NCBI RefSeq assembly: GCF_043641665.1
Contig: NC_092183.1
Span: forward strand, 4,613,501 to 4,677,500
DNA length: 64,000 bases
Reading direction: 5' to 3'
Source: Enoplosus armatus
Taxonomy: Eukaryota; Chordata; Actinopteri; Centrarchiformes; Enoplosidae
Under the pieces are notes generated by a model. That model was not told where the DNA came from. It searched no databases and saw only the letters and a program-made list of their open reading frames with translations. This document shows positions 13,301 through 26,225 of the stretch, one piece after another. The translations under genes were made by a program, and so were the position numbers. Position 1 is the first letter of the stretch; every line of letters starts with the position of its first letter.

Positions 13301-14025
13301 ACCATCAAAGTCCTTCCAGAATATGGATCACACCACTCCACACTGAAACCTTCATCTCTGTGTCATATGGCAACACATATGTTTAGAGCTGAGCGTTTGG
13401 AAGTCACACGAGGTTCTTTAGGACGATGATCTTCTCTTGACCTCTTGGCCTTATCAGGAAAACCTCAGGCACTAGTTAGGCTTTCAGCGTGTTGTTTGGC
13501 CCCATGTTTTTACCTCTCGTTTAGTTTGGAAAACCTCCAGGTCGTGGTAAATGGCGCATGGGGTGAAGATTGAGGGTATTGAAGTGAAGGAAAAATGCCA
13601 TGATTGTTTTTATATTCCCGTTTTGCATGGCTGAACGTCCGATCTTCGCTAGGGAGAGAATTGTATAAATACTACATGAAGATATCATCATTACAGTCAA
13701 CACTCCCTTCTCCTGTTCAGTTTAAAATGGGACCAGATGTGTTCATACTGATGTCAAATGGGAAGCGAACCTGATCATTTTTCGGTTGAAGGATTTTGAA
13801 CTCATATGCAGCCTTTGTGTGGGCCCACAGCCTTCCGTCAAAGGAAGGGTTTTGCTGAGTGACTGAGCCAGAAAAATCCACAAATGTTACTTAAAGGTCA
13901 CCCTCTTGCACTATATCAACACTTCTTTTCTTTTTCTTTGTACTGTTACACATCTGTGTCTGAATACACTGATTGATTTAATGCATCTATAAATGTTTCA
14001 ATTAAAAATCAATGAACGAATCAAA
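13301..14025 (+). other. susd2: susd2 3' UTR
   Basis: This is non-coding sequence from the stop codon to about 20 bp past an ATTAAA signal. The exact cleavage site cannot be read from sequence alone. No competing AATAAA was noticed before it. Confidence 0.65.
14001..14006 (+). terminator. susd2: polyadenylation signal ATTAAA for susd2
   Basis: ATTAAA is the commonest variant of AATAAA. It lies about 700 bp after the stop codon and is followed within 70 bp by a GT-rich tract (14070-14126), which could serve as the downstream GU-rich element. Confidence 0.6.
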
Positions 14026-14066
14026 TGATTGCAGAGTTAAGATCCTGCATAGTTTTGTCTGTTTAT

Positions 14067-14069
<3 letters not shown>

Positions 14070-14126
<57 letters not shown>
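14070..14126. repeat. (TG)n microsatellite
   Basis: This is an uninterrupted GT run of 57 bp just beyond the susd2 3' end. Confidence 0.96.
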
Positions 14127-14127
<1 letters not shown>

Positions 14128-15624
14128 ACTACAGTTTGAGCTGAGAAATAAAGAATCACCCCCTCTTCAAGCCAGCAGGCATGCAGCGTCTGGCACAGCC
14201 ACATGTCGGACAGACCGTCATCTCATGTTACCCCGCGGTCTTCTCCTCTGCTTTGAACCTGACTCACTTCTCCTTTTCCAAAACAAAGCCTTTGGGGGGT
14301 AAAAGGAAACAGAGTGACAGGGTCCCGTGTGGCTGATCCCTGGGAGTGATAGGTGGGGGTCCAGCTGGGGAAGAAGAAGGGTTCTTGTTGGAGACTAATT
14401 GAAATAACCTGGGCTGCTGGACATGGAAGGCTTTGAAGTTTTTTGCCGCATGTGAACACTGTTTCCTAACTAGCAGTTGTGCAATGCGCTATCCATTACC
14501 AGCTCCTGCAGACAGAGTGTTGTTGCTGCTCTGTCTTGCCTCAGGGACTCTTGGGACCCTATTGTTTTTCTCATAAAAACGCATTAATGTCCTTTACGAG
14601 CATAAATAAGTACACATGCACCCACTTCACATGTGTGGTTACCTGATAATAAAAAAGGTCCTGATACCCTCACAAAGGAGAAGTAAGCCTCTCTGTGTGC
14701 TGCTGTCTGAGGTCTTTCCACAGTATCGGCTCAGATTTGACTCACTCACTGTATAATCTCCTAACTGGGTGCAAATTTCCCTGCTTTCATGTGTCAGTCA
14801 GCGCTTACAAGAGAGGCAATGGAGCAAGCTGCTGCGTCTGTTTGCAGAGTCAGATGCTGATTAATTGCGTATGGATGAAAGTAGAGGGTTTTCATCTCTG
14901 TGGGGGCCTGTTCTAACCCCGAATGTTTACGCTCGCTCATCATCCCAACAACCCAGTGTAATTAGTTCAATCACATTCAGACACAAGTAAATGCTAATAT
15001 GCTCTGTGGAAGCCTGTTGCTTTCACGTGGGACTTTTCCCATTTCTCAGATCTGCTCTGCATCCCTGGATTATGAAGAAAGGCTTCAGAAGTGGCTTTTG
15101 GATGAGGCTTTTGTTTTGGGGGTGTCTTTTTGTTTCATGTCAACTCCAGCTTTGCAGGTGTGCTTTGTCCCTTAACTCCTAATACCTCATGGTTGAGCAG
15201 CGCCTTCTGATGTTAACTCCTAATTTTAAGGCGTAGGTTGAAATAAATGGATTTCAGGATTACGGTGTTTGCCCAAACAGAGTTTTGTGTTTGAGTTTGT
15301 CACTGGCAACGTAAACACTTAAAGTTCAGGGGGGGAAGGGGGGGTTGCAAAGTCTGCTAATAAGGTAGATAAAAAAAAAACACAAACTTGATTTTCTTTT
15401 TTGTTATTGTTTATTTTTCAATCATTTTTCCCAAACATAGGACAATCGTAAAACAAATGAGCAATTAGAAAAAAAAACAATAATCATCTTTCATAGTTAG
15501 TCACAGTGACGTAAAGTCAAAATCCAATGAAAGACAGATAACCAAAGAAAAATCTCTTGCACATATCAATATACAGCATACATATACACATATACACATA
15601 TACACACATAAATACATTCATATA

Positions 15625-16922
15625 CAGTGGGGTCCAAAAGTCAGAGACCACATTGAAAATCTCAAATATTTTCACGTAAAAGTTTGAGGATTCTGAAACA
15701 TTTAAAGTTATGACGTAAAAAGAAGAAGAAATATTTTGATTCTGCACTATTTTTAGGTCAGCAATCAAATTTAAGCAAATTTGTGGCATTGACCAACTTA
15801 ACTCCTTTCGTACAAAAGGTCAGATTGTACGTGTCAGAAATATTGTTATTCTGAGCAAAGAGGGGCTTTCTCAGTGTCAAATCACGGCCAGACTAAAGGT
15901 TTCTAAGGGGGCAGTGCATGGAACTCTAAAACGCTTTGCAGAAACGGGGTCAGTTGTATGCAAAGCACGATCAGGCAAACCAAAAGTGACCACAGAGCAT
16001 CAGAAGATCAATACATCAAGCTCAGTTTCCTGATACAGTGACAAAAAAGCAACTTAATCACAGATACAGAATCTGCTGAACAAAGAACGCAAGACTCCAA
16101 TCAGCCAAAGTCCTGTCAAAAGAAGGCTGTCTTGTAGTGGTCTCAGAGGACGAGTAGCAGTTTCTAAACCACTTCTCAGAAGGGGAAACAAGGCCAAATG
16201 CTAGGGGTGGACTAAGAAATACCAGCATTTTACTGTGGATGACTGGAAAAAAGTCCTATTTACTGATGGATCCAAGTTTGAGATTCATGGCAGTAACAGA
16301 ACGAGCAGGAGAGAGAATGACACCGCAGTGTATCCAACCAACAGTGAAACACCAGTCTGGGGGTGTTTTGTCTCCTCTGGAGTTGGACACCCGCAGCGAA
16401 TCGACTACACCTCAACCAAGGAGAAGTACCACTCCATTCTTCAGAGACATGCTGTACCCTCTGTTTTGCATCTTTGTGGAGAGGGATTCATACTGCAGCC
16501 GGATAAGGACCCCAAACACACCTCAAAGCTTTGCAAGAACTACTTGAAGACCAAAGAAGACCAAGGAGTCCTGACTGTCATGGACTTTCCATCACCTGAC
16601 CTCAACCCTATTGAACATTCATGGGGGCACTTGAAGACTCACAAGAAGCCCTTTGGAACAGTGTCAAATCATGCTGGGATAACATGGGTCATCAGCTTTA
16701 GCACAAACTTGTGGAGTCCATGTCAGCTGGAGTGCATGCTATCATTAAAACAAAAGGGGGACGTACCAAATACTAAGATTTTCATTTTTCCAATATTCAA
16801 CTTTTCACTAAAACTGTTAAGCTGATATTAACACTTAATAAAAACAAACATAGTATTACATTCAAAACAAATGCAAAATAGAAGCATCTTGACTAGTGGT
16901 CTTAGACTTTTGGACCCCAGTG
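15625..16922 (+). mobile_element. Tc1-type DNA transposon (Tc1/mariner superfamily), 1.3 kb, decayed
   Basis: The ends are inverted repeats. The left end reads cagtggggtccaaaagtc and the right end, on the other strand, reads cactggggtccaaaagtc, with similarity for about 28 bp. Both ends are bordered by TA (15623-15624 and 16923-16924), the target duplication of this superfamily. The element is 1298 bp long, typical for fish Tc1 copies. Inside is a broken transposase on the + strand. The left flank is an AT/AC-rich simple repeat. It has lost coding capacity, so any movement would need a transposase supplied by another copy. Confidence 0.95.
15776..16776 (+). pseudogene. Tc1-like transposase pseudogene
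   Basis: The N-terminal helix-turn-helix region is readable (KGQIVRVRNIVILSKEGL, then QCQITARLKVSKGAVHGTL), followed by the basic GKPKVT linker. The catalytic region follows from VDDWKKVLFTDGSKFEIHG. The acidic triad is still present: D in FTDGSK, D in KDPKHTS and, 34 residues further, E in NPIEHSW (the DD34E pattern of Tc1). Three stops (16031, 16055, 16202) interrupt the N-terminal half, yet the frame is the same on both sides. A frameshift near 16640-16680 moves the C-terminus (HKLVESM to GGRTKY, ancestral stop at 16774) into another frame. The C-terminal half remains as an open stretch from 16235 to 16825. No intact start codon is evident. Confidence 0.92.
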
Positions 16923-19383
16923 TAAATGCATGTTAATTAGGTATTTATCTAAAAAAAAAAACTTTCTGTGCCTTTCTGTACACAATATTCTAATTTCACG
17001 TCACCTTTTTTCTAATATACCCTCAATGTTATGCATTTTATGAGTTGATTTCTCCATTACTGAAGTTCCTGAATTGTATTTTTCAACTAATTTAGTCTTG
17101 GCATGTTGTCCTTTTCCAATATCCTGTGATTTGCTTCAGTGCTGTGATTCTAAAGCTTCTGAATAAATATTCATCTGCTTCATTTACTCGGATCTTAAGC
17201 AGTGTTACCAATCTTTTCAGAGCTGTAACTATTGGCACGCCAAGCATGCAGAGCTCCCACTGAAGTCCACTGTACGACTCAAAGCTGAACCTCAGCTTCT
17301 GTGAGGACTCATAGAAGTGGCTCTTGAAACACAAACTGCTCTTGACATTAACACTCAGTATAACTTTATCACTCACAGGCCAGCTACTAGTGTTCCCCCT
17401 TCTCAGTCATCAACATCAGAGGCTGAACTTCTTCCCCTGAGGCAATGTAATCCACTCAGCGACCAGCGGCCGTTAGGACCCAAGGCTCGTTTTTCATTGG
17501 AGTCAGTTCTTTTTATAATGGAGCACGTCATTCTCCCAGGCCACAGAAAAGGCAGATACCTCACTTTACTACACCACAGATGAGCGTAGCAGAGCAAAAC
17601 AGACCCAGTATGCCCAATACACCCTTACAGATGTTCGTCCTAAACCATGCCCAACACAGGAAGCCATTAAAGAGCAAATCAATCAGTCGGCACTGTGGAA
17701 ACCGGGGGGACAAACCTCCATGGAAAGCTTGTGGAGGGGCACATTGCCAGTAGAGTGAGATGCACTACGCAGCTTGAACCAAATATAAATTCATTGCAGG
17801 CTCTTGGAAACTTCTGTTTTCATAAACACGAGAACTGGGTGGAAGCGATTTCCCGATTTGGAGTGATTCAAATGCAAAACAGTGGAGGGCACTGACAAAA
17901 GAGAAGTGAGAGGAGAAAATAAATAAAGAATTGTTAGCGCTCGCCTTTTATTTGCCTAGAGGGGAAATATTTTCAAAGCTCATTCTCATTCCGTGAAATA
18001 ATTTTAGTGGTGATAATCCTCAAACAACATTCCCCTCTGATTTCTCAACTGAAAGGAATACAAACCATTCTCAAAATCTTTTATGCAGGGATCAACCGTT
18101 CTCATGAATAAAGATTCTTTACGGCAAGCACAGTTGACGTTGTGCTCTGTTCTGGTATGTTTGCCTTTGAAGAAGTTCATTCCTTACAGACACAAATTCA
18201 TATGACCCTGCTTCACTTCTCTCCATATCTCTGTTTTCTTTACCAAAGCTGACCGCAACCTGCAGCCCTTGTGATTTGGTTTCGTCTGCTTCAATCAGAT
18301 CCCATTTACAGCCACATGTTTTATTGTGGTGTGGTCTTTTATTTGCTCAATAGTGAGCTGGCCAAGGCAATAGATCTTAAAGGGTTTTGGGTCTCTTACA
18401 CTTTAAGCAGCAGGTTTTACAAAAAAAAAAAAAGGTTTCTTTCCCATAATTTGAAATGTACTTCTTGATGTCATTAATTTATTGTCACATGTCCCTGCCA
18501 GACATTAACAATAATGGCGTCTATCCGAGGGAGAAGCTTCAATCGCTAGATGTAATCTGTCAAAGGATAACTTTATCCCCATATACCTTAAATCTCAGTG
18601 AGTGAGTAATTCCTTGACTCTAGATTTATGATAGCACCTGTCTGTTAGCGCAAGCAAACTGTTCCAGCAGGCATGGGAATTCCCATCAAAATCCAGCTCC
18701 AGAATCCCCCAGATCATCAAGAACTTTGTTCTTGCCATCAGAGATAAAGCTTTGCAATCCTCCCCAGCCATTACGCTTAATGATCTGCTTAACCAGCCGC
18801 GTTACGCCAAAGCTCGTTCCAAGAAGAAAGACAACTTCAAAAGGCACATATTCCTCCACGCTTGGTTTGTGTTTTCCCCCTTGTTCTCCTTATCATGCAC
18901 TGTGGAACTTGTCCGATGCACAGATACGATAAAGAAGGAATTACATCTTTGCTCTGTGTACGTGGACTTTCATCTAAGGATTTGTTTGTGTGTGTCTGTG
19001 TGTGGGTGTGCATACAGTCTGAAGCCCCATCAGTAGTAGTACATAGACACCACACACACACACACAGCGTACATATCTTTCAAATGAAACCACATCAGTT
19101 GATACTAGCCCAGACTCGCCTCTGTCTCATCTTTTACATATACTGACATTAGTTCCTTAATTAATATTGAGTGATTGCCACATGCGGTGCTTTTTCAGGA
19201 TCATTTAATCTGGTGCAAGTTGGGTGTTAGTCTGCGGACTTTATGACCTATTGATGATAAACTCACAATTGTTTATGTAGACCTTTGCTCACTTTCAAGG
19301 CTCAGTTTTGTATCTAGTTAGCCCACATTCTTAGGCCCTAGAGGCAGGTATTGTTTACTGTCTAGACACACTTGCTTGTGGTA

Positions 19384-19385
<2 letters not shown>

Positions 19386-19420
<35 letters not shown>
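19386..19420. repeat. (TG)n microsatellite
   Basis: This is a GT dinucleotide run in the intergenic spacer. Confidence 0.95.
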
Positions 19421-19423
<3 letters not shown>

Positions 19424-19864
19424 CCTGCCTGCTTGTGTGATATTGAAGGTCCTTTATTTTTCTCAGTCAGTGTTATTATGAATTCTCACCGCTGTGTTTC
19501 ATGTGTTTCTTGTCTCTTCCTCAGCGTGTCTGAATCCACAAGGTCAAAGATCTCATAAGTATTCATATCCCCATCCTCGCTCAGCCCTGCGCTAATTCAG
19601 GAGACACAGCAGCCGTGGCATCGTCAGGTTAATTTCTTGTTATTCGTATTCCTGTCACTCTGAGCTGCTGAACAGTCACTGGTCACAGTGTTTAAGCAGG
19701 AAATATCAACATGCTATACGTACATCACTATACTCGGGCAATCCACGTGATGACAGTCCAGTACACTATGCAGATATTTAAAATGCATTTTTTCTTTGCT
19801 CACACTAAACCTTTACATGCAATTAATGTAATTATAATATATGATAATAGGAATAAGAACCGAG

Positions 19865-20060
19865 GATTTGATGCTTTTCTCTGTTTTATATCAAATTTAA
19901 ATTGAACATCTTTGGATTTTAGACTTTTGGGCAGACAAAACAAGGAATTTGAAGACATCCCTTTGGGCTCTAAGGAACTGCAAAGGGCATTTTTTTCATT
20001 TTTTTTTAAATATTTTGTAGACAATTGATTAATTAAGAAAATAATTGGCAGCTCAATGGC
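19865..20060 (+). repeat. Partial copy of palindromic MITE-like family A
   Basis: The copy shares the diagnostic core of this family: 'aacatctttggattttagac', then 'cagacaaaacaagg', a 'gaagacatc' motif and a terminal 'aattgattaattaagaaaataattggc'. The same order is seen at 26542-26793 and 36505-36765. Only the right half is present. Confidence 0.75.
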
Positions 20061-21786
20061 TATAATTGTTTTACCCTGTGTCACCCATACAAGTTATATG
20101 GCATATTGTTAATATATAGCTGGAAGTTTAAGTGATCAATGCTGCATTTTACTTTTGACTGTCCTTTCAGATTAAGCCCCCACACATACGCCTCTGCAAC
20201 ATTTATTCCCTAAGGTTAGGGATGTTAGCCCACCACAAGCCATGTGGCACTGTACCCTGTTCATCTCCTTGGCCAAGTGTGCAGGTCTGTGACCCTGTGA
20301 TTCATTTAAAAGAGCTGTTTCATAATAATTCTGTAATTATAGCCACTTTTTTAGATTTAAGATTGTACCTTACAAGTTTGTTTTTGTAAGCATACAGCAT
20401 ATCGTTTTCTTAGTTCACACTGACACACTACGAATGTAACAAATTCTAATTTATGCATTTCAAATACAAACTGCAGTAATCTCTTGCTGCTACTCCCGCG
20501 TAGTGTTGGACTGTGCAGCACAATGTAATTCTCTGGATACAGACTGAACTCTTCCAACTTGCTTTTGCTTCAGTTTCAGTATAATTTGCAGGCAGGGATT
20601 TGTCATGCTTTCTGAATTGAGTGTTTATAAGATTGCATGGATGACACAGTTTCCCCTGACTAGTTTGATTTCATTATTGGGACTGAGATGTAGTGGGGGA
20701 CCTGCCAAACATCAGCACAACATAGTGTATTAGCAGCGACTGTGCCGGGGATCGCCTTGTTTACAGCTTGAAACCATAAACCTGCTAAACGTACATTTGT
20801 TCCTGCGTTCTGTGGCCTGAAAGCCGGCTCACGGATTGTGTCACTGTAGATATGTGACACCATAGAACTGTGTTTCTGTTTTCACTTGGCCACAAAATGT
20901 TTAGCTGCTGAAATGAAACATGACGTCAAGACGCTTTTCATCTTCTTTTTGTTCAACTCTTGTAAACAATATTGCCATACCAAAGTTTGCATCCTCAAAG
21001 CGTGTTTCTAATCAGCAGTTTACACTTTGCATATGGTGGATTGTGGTTCTCACATTGCATTCCCTGAGTGGATGAAACGAAAAAAGAGCCATCAGAGGAT
21101 GTTTGCAATGTTGTTGAGTTTGACATGGAAGAAAAAAAAAAGAGATACAGTGTAAAAACAAGTCTGGTCTCAATATACCCCACAAAGCTAAAATCCCCAG
21201 AGTTGTTTGTGCTCAGAAAAAGCATTTGAATTGAAGTTGATTTAATGTAGTGACCACTTTCTACAATCCCTTGAAGACCAGGCTGAGACAACAAAGAAAA
21301 CGCACCATTTCCAAATGTAAAGAAAACATTCAGATCATTTTATTTGTTCTGTTTCAGCCAAACAAGGTTTGCTAGATTGTTCCAGTGCCAGCTATTCCCA
21401 TGTAGATATTCTGCATCATCAGTGTCATTCCAGCCCAGTAGAGAAAACCCGTATTGTCGTTTGTTTAGAGGCCTCGTCTGAGCTTTGGTCCTCTGTGCGC
21501 CATATGGTCCTCCAAGTAGATATGAAATAGCTCTGATGCTCCTTTACCATTGGCAGCTCTTTTTGAGTGTGAGTCATATGTGCTGTCATTGTCAGCCCAC
21601 AACTGAGATCCATCTCGGCGCACTGGGTGGGGACATTGTTTCATAGCGGGAAGTGCGACATCGCCGGCCAGCAACTTCCTGGCTTCTGGCTCTGATAAAT
21701 AAGATATTTCTGACTATGAAGAATGATGTTAGCCATGATGTCGTTATATTCGTTGGCAGGAAATGGTTAAATCAGTGAAAGAAAAT

Positions 21787-21815
21787 GTGTGTGTGTGTGT
21801 TGGGGGGGGGGGGGG
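21787..21815. repeat. (GT)n followed by a G14 run
   Basis: A short GT repeat runs into 14 consecutive G residues. Such a homopolymer is prone to sequencing and assembly length errors. Confidence 0.9.
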
Positions 21816-22333
21816 TGAAGCAAGACCATATTTTTTACACATTTTTACAAATTCACTTCAATGAGCACAAGGGACCTATTTCTCTTAAAGTGACGGTAAC
21901 CTACGGCGAAAGCTTACACAGTGTTGCCTTTTATAAAATATCATGCTTACATCAACACGAATGAAATCAAATGATTATTAACTGACTTTTAACAAATTAC
22001 TATTAATTAACTTAGTCAATGAAATCACTTATTTACCTCAATTTACATATACTATTAAACAAAAGTACAGACTGCGCTTACTAAAACATATATAAACGTA
22101 ACTTGGCTCCCACAATAAGGAAAGAGTTAAAAAGACATTTTCTTAGTCTGATAGGCCCGATGTTAAGTGGTAGATTTATAAATGTGTCACCCTCATCAGT
22201 CAGCCGGTCATCTAAAGGTAGCTTAAAGCTACCACTATTTTTATATTTACAGTAGATACAATGACTACATGTAATTCAAGGGGGGCTACTCTGTAGGTTA
22301 GTCACAAAGTAGTGACCAGTGATTTTAGCCTCT

Positions 22334-22640
22334 TTCAGCTTATTGTTTTGGTTTTACTGCCCGCAACTTTACTGTTGTGGTTCACTCTCATGAACCCTTT
22401 GAACTGGTGAACATAGTGAAGCGTTTAGTAGCTTGAGAGCCAGACACTTTATTTCCCTCAGGAGTTGGTAAACAGAGCTAAAGGGAGAGTGAATATTGGA
22501 CTTCATCAGGTGGCCAGACACATGACTCCAAATGAATGCTAATGTTGCTCTGTGTCTGCTAGTAATGGGGCTACTGTTTGCTAACACTTTTGCTACAACA
22601 ACTTTATAAGCTGATAATATGTTAGTGTTGTGTTTACAGC
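22334..22640 (+). repeat. Dispersed repeat B, copy 1
   Basis: This copy shares an ordered series of near-identical blocks with 35167-35505: 'caactttactgtt', 'ccctcaggag', 'agagtgaatattgg', 'atgaatgctaatgttgctct' and 'ctgtttgctaaca'. Order and spacing are preserved, so the two are copies of one element. I cannot assign it to a class. Confidence 0.8.
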
Positions 22641-24069
22641 TTGTTCTACTGCCCCCAAGTGGCCAATCAATCAATTATTAGTGCTTTAAAGCCATATCTG
22701 TAAAAGGTAATCAACATGTATATTTATCCAGTAATCTTTTTGCATCAGCTAACATTGTTGTGTTGGTTTGTGTAACTACATTTGAATTTGTATACACATG
22801 ATTTTTTTTGTAGTTTTCATATGTGATAAAGACTTATGGCTTCTAATATCCCATCGGGGCTTAAATATATTCAGAATGAATCTAATTGATTAAATCACAA
22901 CCAATAAATCATCTTTATCATTTTTTATCATCATTTCTACAATATCTCAGCACTGCTGCTACTGCTGCCACCCTGTTTCAATAAAGTTTACTGTATCACC
23001 CAATGAATCAGTCACTTTTATAGGATTTCCCAAAAATGGAATGATGACTTATGCAGGAACCAGACTCTAGTTTACAAGGACCGAGATGCTTTAGGTTTGG
23101 TTTTTGGTTTGGTTTTGAAACTTTTGAGGCCCTCAGTATTTTTGCCCCTTTGAGGCTGATGGACAAGGCGCAAGAAACATGAATGGCTGGCGTCCACGGT
23201 GGTTAAAAGATGGCTACTGGGTTGATGTTGTACCAGCCACTCTCCCTTCTGTTCAAACTGGACGAACAAAACAACCAATGAAAATGTCCAAATGGAAATT
23301 AATCACATCAACCCACGAAGGCTGTCACCTTAAAGAATAATTCTAGTTTACATTTTTATTACTTTTCGACATGTTATGGCCTCATCTGCGCTGGTATAAA
23401 AGGACAATTTATTACCGTTTGGATCTTATTTTTATAGGTTTGGCCATCATTGCTATTTGTAATAATGAGATTGTACTCACCAAGTTAACTGCTAAGATCT
23501 CGGAGCACAGTGACATTGCTAAAAAGAAATCTGACATGTTTTAGAAGCAGACATTAGAAAACAGAAACGAATGTTAAACTTACTACCCAAACTGTCCGTT
23601 GTAAACAGAGTTTTTCTGTGCAGTTATGGATTATTATGGACAGATAGACAGCTCCTTTTTTGTTTTACCACTAAGTGGTTTAGATAATCTATACAGACTG
23701 ATCTGTCTGATTGTCGCACTGCTTGTGTTTCTTTGCCACTGGATTTTGTCGTCGCGTTGTCATCGTGTTCCCAGATCTCTGTAATTACTTATTCAGTACA
23801 ATGCCATCATCACTGATAGAAGAGACCCAAGGTAATATGTATATATAACAATCTGTAATAATTTACATGAATTTAGTCCTGATAAATATCTTGGTGTGTA
23901 CAGAAACATGTTTTCCATTATTTCTCTTTCTCTTTTGGTCTCTCTTTTAAAAGGAGATAAAGCTGAGTTACAATAAACATTCCAGAGGGTGTCACCCACC
24001 CGGAGCCTAATTAGAGACCCGGGAGGCCTAGCAAGATGGATGATGGCTGTGTGTGTCAGCGGAGAGAGG

Positions 24070-24099
24070 TGGAGGAGGAGGAGGAGGAGGAGGAGGAGG
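24070..24099. repeat. (GGA)n trinucleotide repeat
   Basis: This is a purine-rich GGA run ending in a G7 stretch. On the minus strand it reads as poly-Leu within a chance open frame. Confidence 0.93.
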
Positions 24100-24792
24100 G
24101 GGGGCTGTTCTGCTACAGTGGCTTCTGGTTTACGTGCAGGTGGCTGGATGTAAACGTGAGCTTTCATCTTGGCTTTGAACACAGGTAAGCTCAGGGGCCT
24201 GTGCAGGTGTGTGTGTGTGTGTGTTATAGGAGTTGAGAGAAGATGGTGGTTTGGGGGCTGTTACTGGTACAGATAGGGCCAGAGGCAGTCATTTGTCAAG
24301 GGGAGCCCACTTCATCAGAGCTTTGCTGGGGTCAGAGAGTGACACCATAATGTGTGTTGTGTTGTGTGTGCAACCACTAATGATGTGGATCATATAGACA
24401 CTGATGTGGCCGTGTGGGGGTTGTTGGCCGGGTCGCGCAGACTTCAGACAACAACCAGATGCTTTGGTTGAGTAATCGTATTGACTCACTGTGTCCCCCA
24501 TAGGAGGAGACGCATGAAGATGTGCGTCAGCGTGTGTGCCAGCGTGTTTTGTTTTTAATTAATGTAATGAGCCAAGCGATGGCAGAGATTGTTTTGGCAC
24601 TGAGGAGAACGATCCCGACAGCAAACAATGACTCAGGGGTGGTGTCAAAGAGGGAGATCATCGTCATCCACCTTCTTGTCACATTGCTGCCAAAAACGGT
24701 GATAAAAAAACCCCAGAACAATCTTCATCAGGGTGCAAGACACACTTATCCAATCCCCTAAATGTGTGTACTCACAGGAACATGGTAGTTTT

Positions 24793-25505
24793 AAAGGATC
24801 AGTTTACCAAAGAGCATATTTTATCAATTAGTGTTGCTTTTATGTGCTCAGGTTAGATATCAGAGATTTCTGCTTCCTTCCCAACGTCTTTCCAGAAACA
24901 ATATCCGGGTTTCTCCGGATAACACACGGAACGATGGATTGTGGTCCGTTTTCATTGGAACTTAAACCTACTAAGCCTGCAAGCAATGGTTTCATTACTG
25001 ATAATTCTGCCAATTATTTTCTTAATCAATCAAGTAATTGTTTTGTCTGCAAGATGTCAGAATGTAGTGAAAAATGCCAATCACAATATCCTGCAGTCCA
25101 CATTGACTCACAGTTACTCACATTGCTTGTTTTGTCCAACCAACAGTCAAAGACCAAAATATATATTTAGTATACTATCACCTAAGAAAGGAAAGTTCAC
25201 TTGAGTACTCTAGTGTGTAATTCAAACAATTAATTGATTATAAAATGGTTCGCGGATTAATTTCCCATGAACCAGCTCACAGGGAGTCTGTGAATTGTCC
25301 AGAATAACCAGGAAACTGCTTCTGGAAAGTATTTAAATGTCATTTTTAATGCTGTGAACAATGCAAAAGAATTTTCATTCACCTATATTGTATTGAAGTG
25401 GTGGCAGAAATGTCAAAGACTCAAAACCTGGAATAATAAACTCAAAACCTATCTGCATGGTTTGATATCAGGGGAAATAAGTAATCTGAGTGAACTGACC
25501 CTTTA
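24793..25505. mobile_element. Foldback (palindromic) MITE-like element, family C, with nested family A copy
   Basis: The ends are inverted: ttaaaggatcagtttacc on the left and gtgaactgaccctttaa on the right. Inner arms also pair: 'ctttccagaaacaatatcc' near 24890 is complementary to 'tgcttctggaaag' near 25320, and 'ttttcattggaac' pairs with the region around 25255. A family A copy lies inside, at 24991-25166. No coding capacity is seen, so this is a non-autonomous element. A relative lies at 52598-53402. Confidence 0.75.
24991..25166 (-). repeat. Family A copy, reverse orientation, nested in family C element
   Basis: Reading the minus strand gives the family A order: an aaccaacag-type 'ctgttggttggacaaaacaag' segment, then the block around 25050, then the AT-rich aattaatt end. 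It sits between the two arms of the foldback element, so it inserted after that element. Confidence 0.7.
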
Positions 25506-26194
25506 AATGTTTTTCTCTCAGATGAAACAAAATGGCATATCAAAAAAGCGTTTTTCATGCTTAAAGACTCTCGAGAGCCTCAGGTACAATGCAGCCACCG
25601 ATTCTCCCGGATGCCAAGAACAAAAGCATAGACAGAGAAACAGTTTTGATCACAAAGGAGAGAAATGTGGCATTAGGATTCAGGGCCAGGCACTCATGTT
25701 TCCCTAAGAGGAAACAAGGACATAGTCTTGGCTTCTGAATTTGTGAATTCAAAGCATCTGGGCCAACTTCTAATTCAACTATGCATAACTTCCCATTGAG
25801 AGGCAGGTCAGGGATGCCGGAGTACTTTCTAATACATCTCAGCGGATTATTCTTCCTGTGACCTCCAGCCTCCGTCTTGCATAACTCAGCAGGCAGAACA
25901 CACCGGCGAAGGGTGAAGGGCTCAGCTCTCACCGCGGCCACCCATGCTAAAAACGTACACACAGCGGTACTGTGAGGAACTTTGGATACTCGTTATCTGA
26001 TGTCCTCAACCTAATGAAAAACAGTGGAACATGTCGAAAAAGGCAAAATGACAAAAGAATAAAGTGTGAATGTCATGTTTGGAAGTGTCAAGTTTTATCT
26101 GGAGAGAGCAAAAAGACAGAACAGAATTACTGTAACTCCAGCAGACCACAAGGAATGTGGCCAGGCAGCGTGTACAGACAAGCCCAACATGTGA

Positions 26195-26222
<28 letters not shown>
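26195..26222. repeat. (CA)n microsatellite
   Basis: This is an AC run in the intergenic spacer, followed by an AG-rich segment. Confidence 0.95.

Positions 26223-26225
<3 letters not shown>

Noticed and set aside
23793..24182. A 129-codon minus-strand frame with a poly-Leu stretch that resembles a signal peptide.
   Set aside because: The poly-Leu comes from the (GGA)n repeat. There is no domain or splice support.
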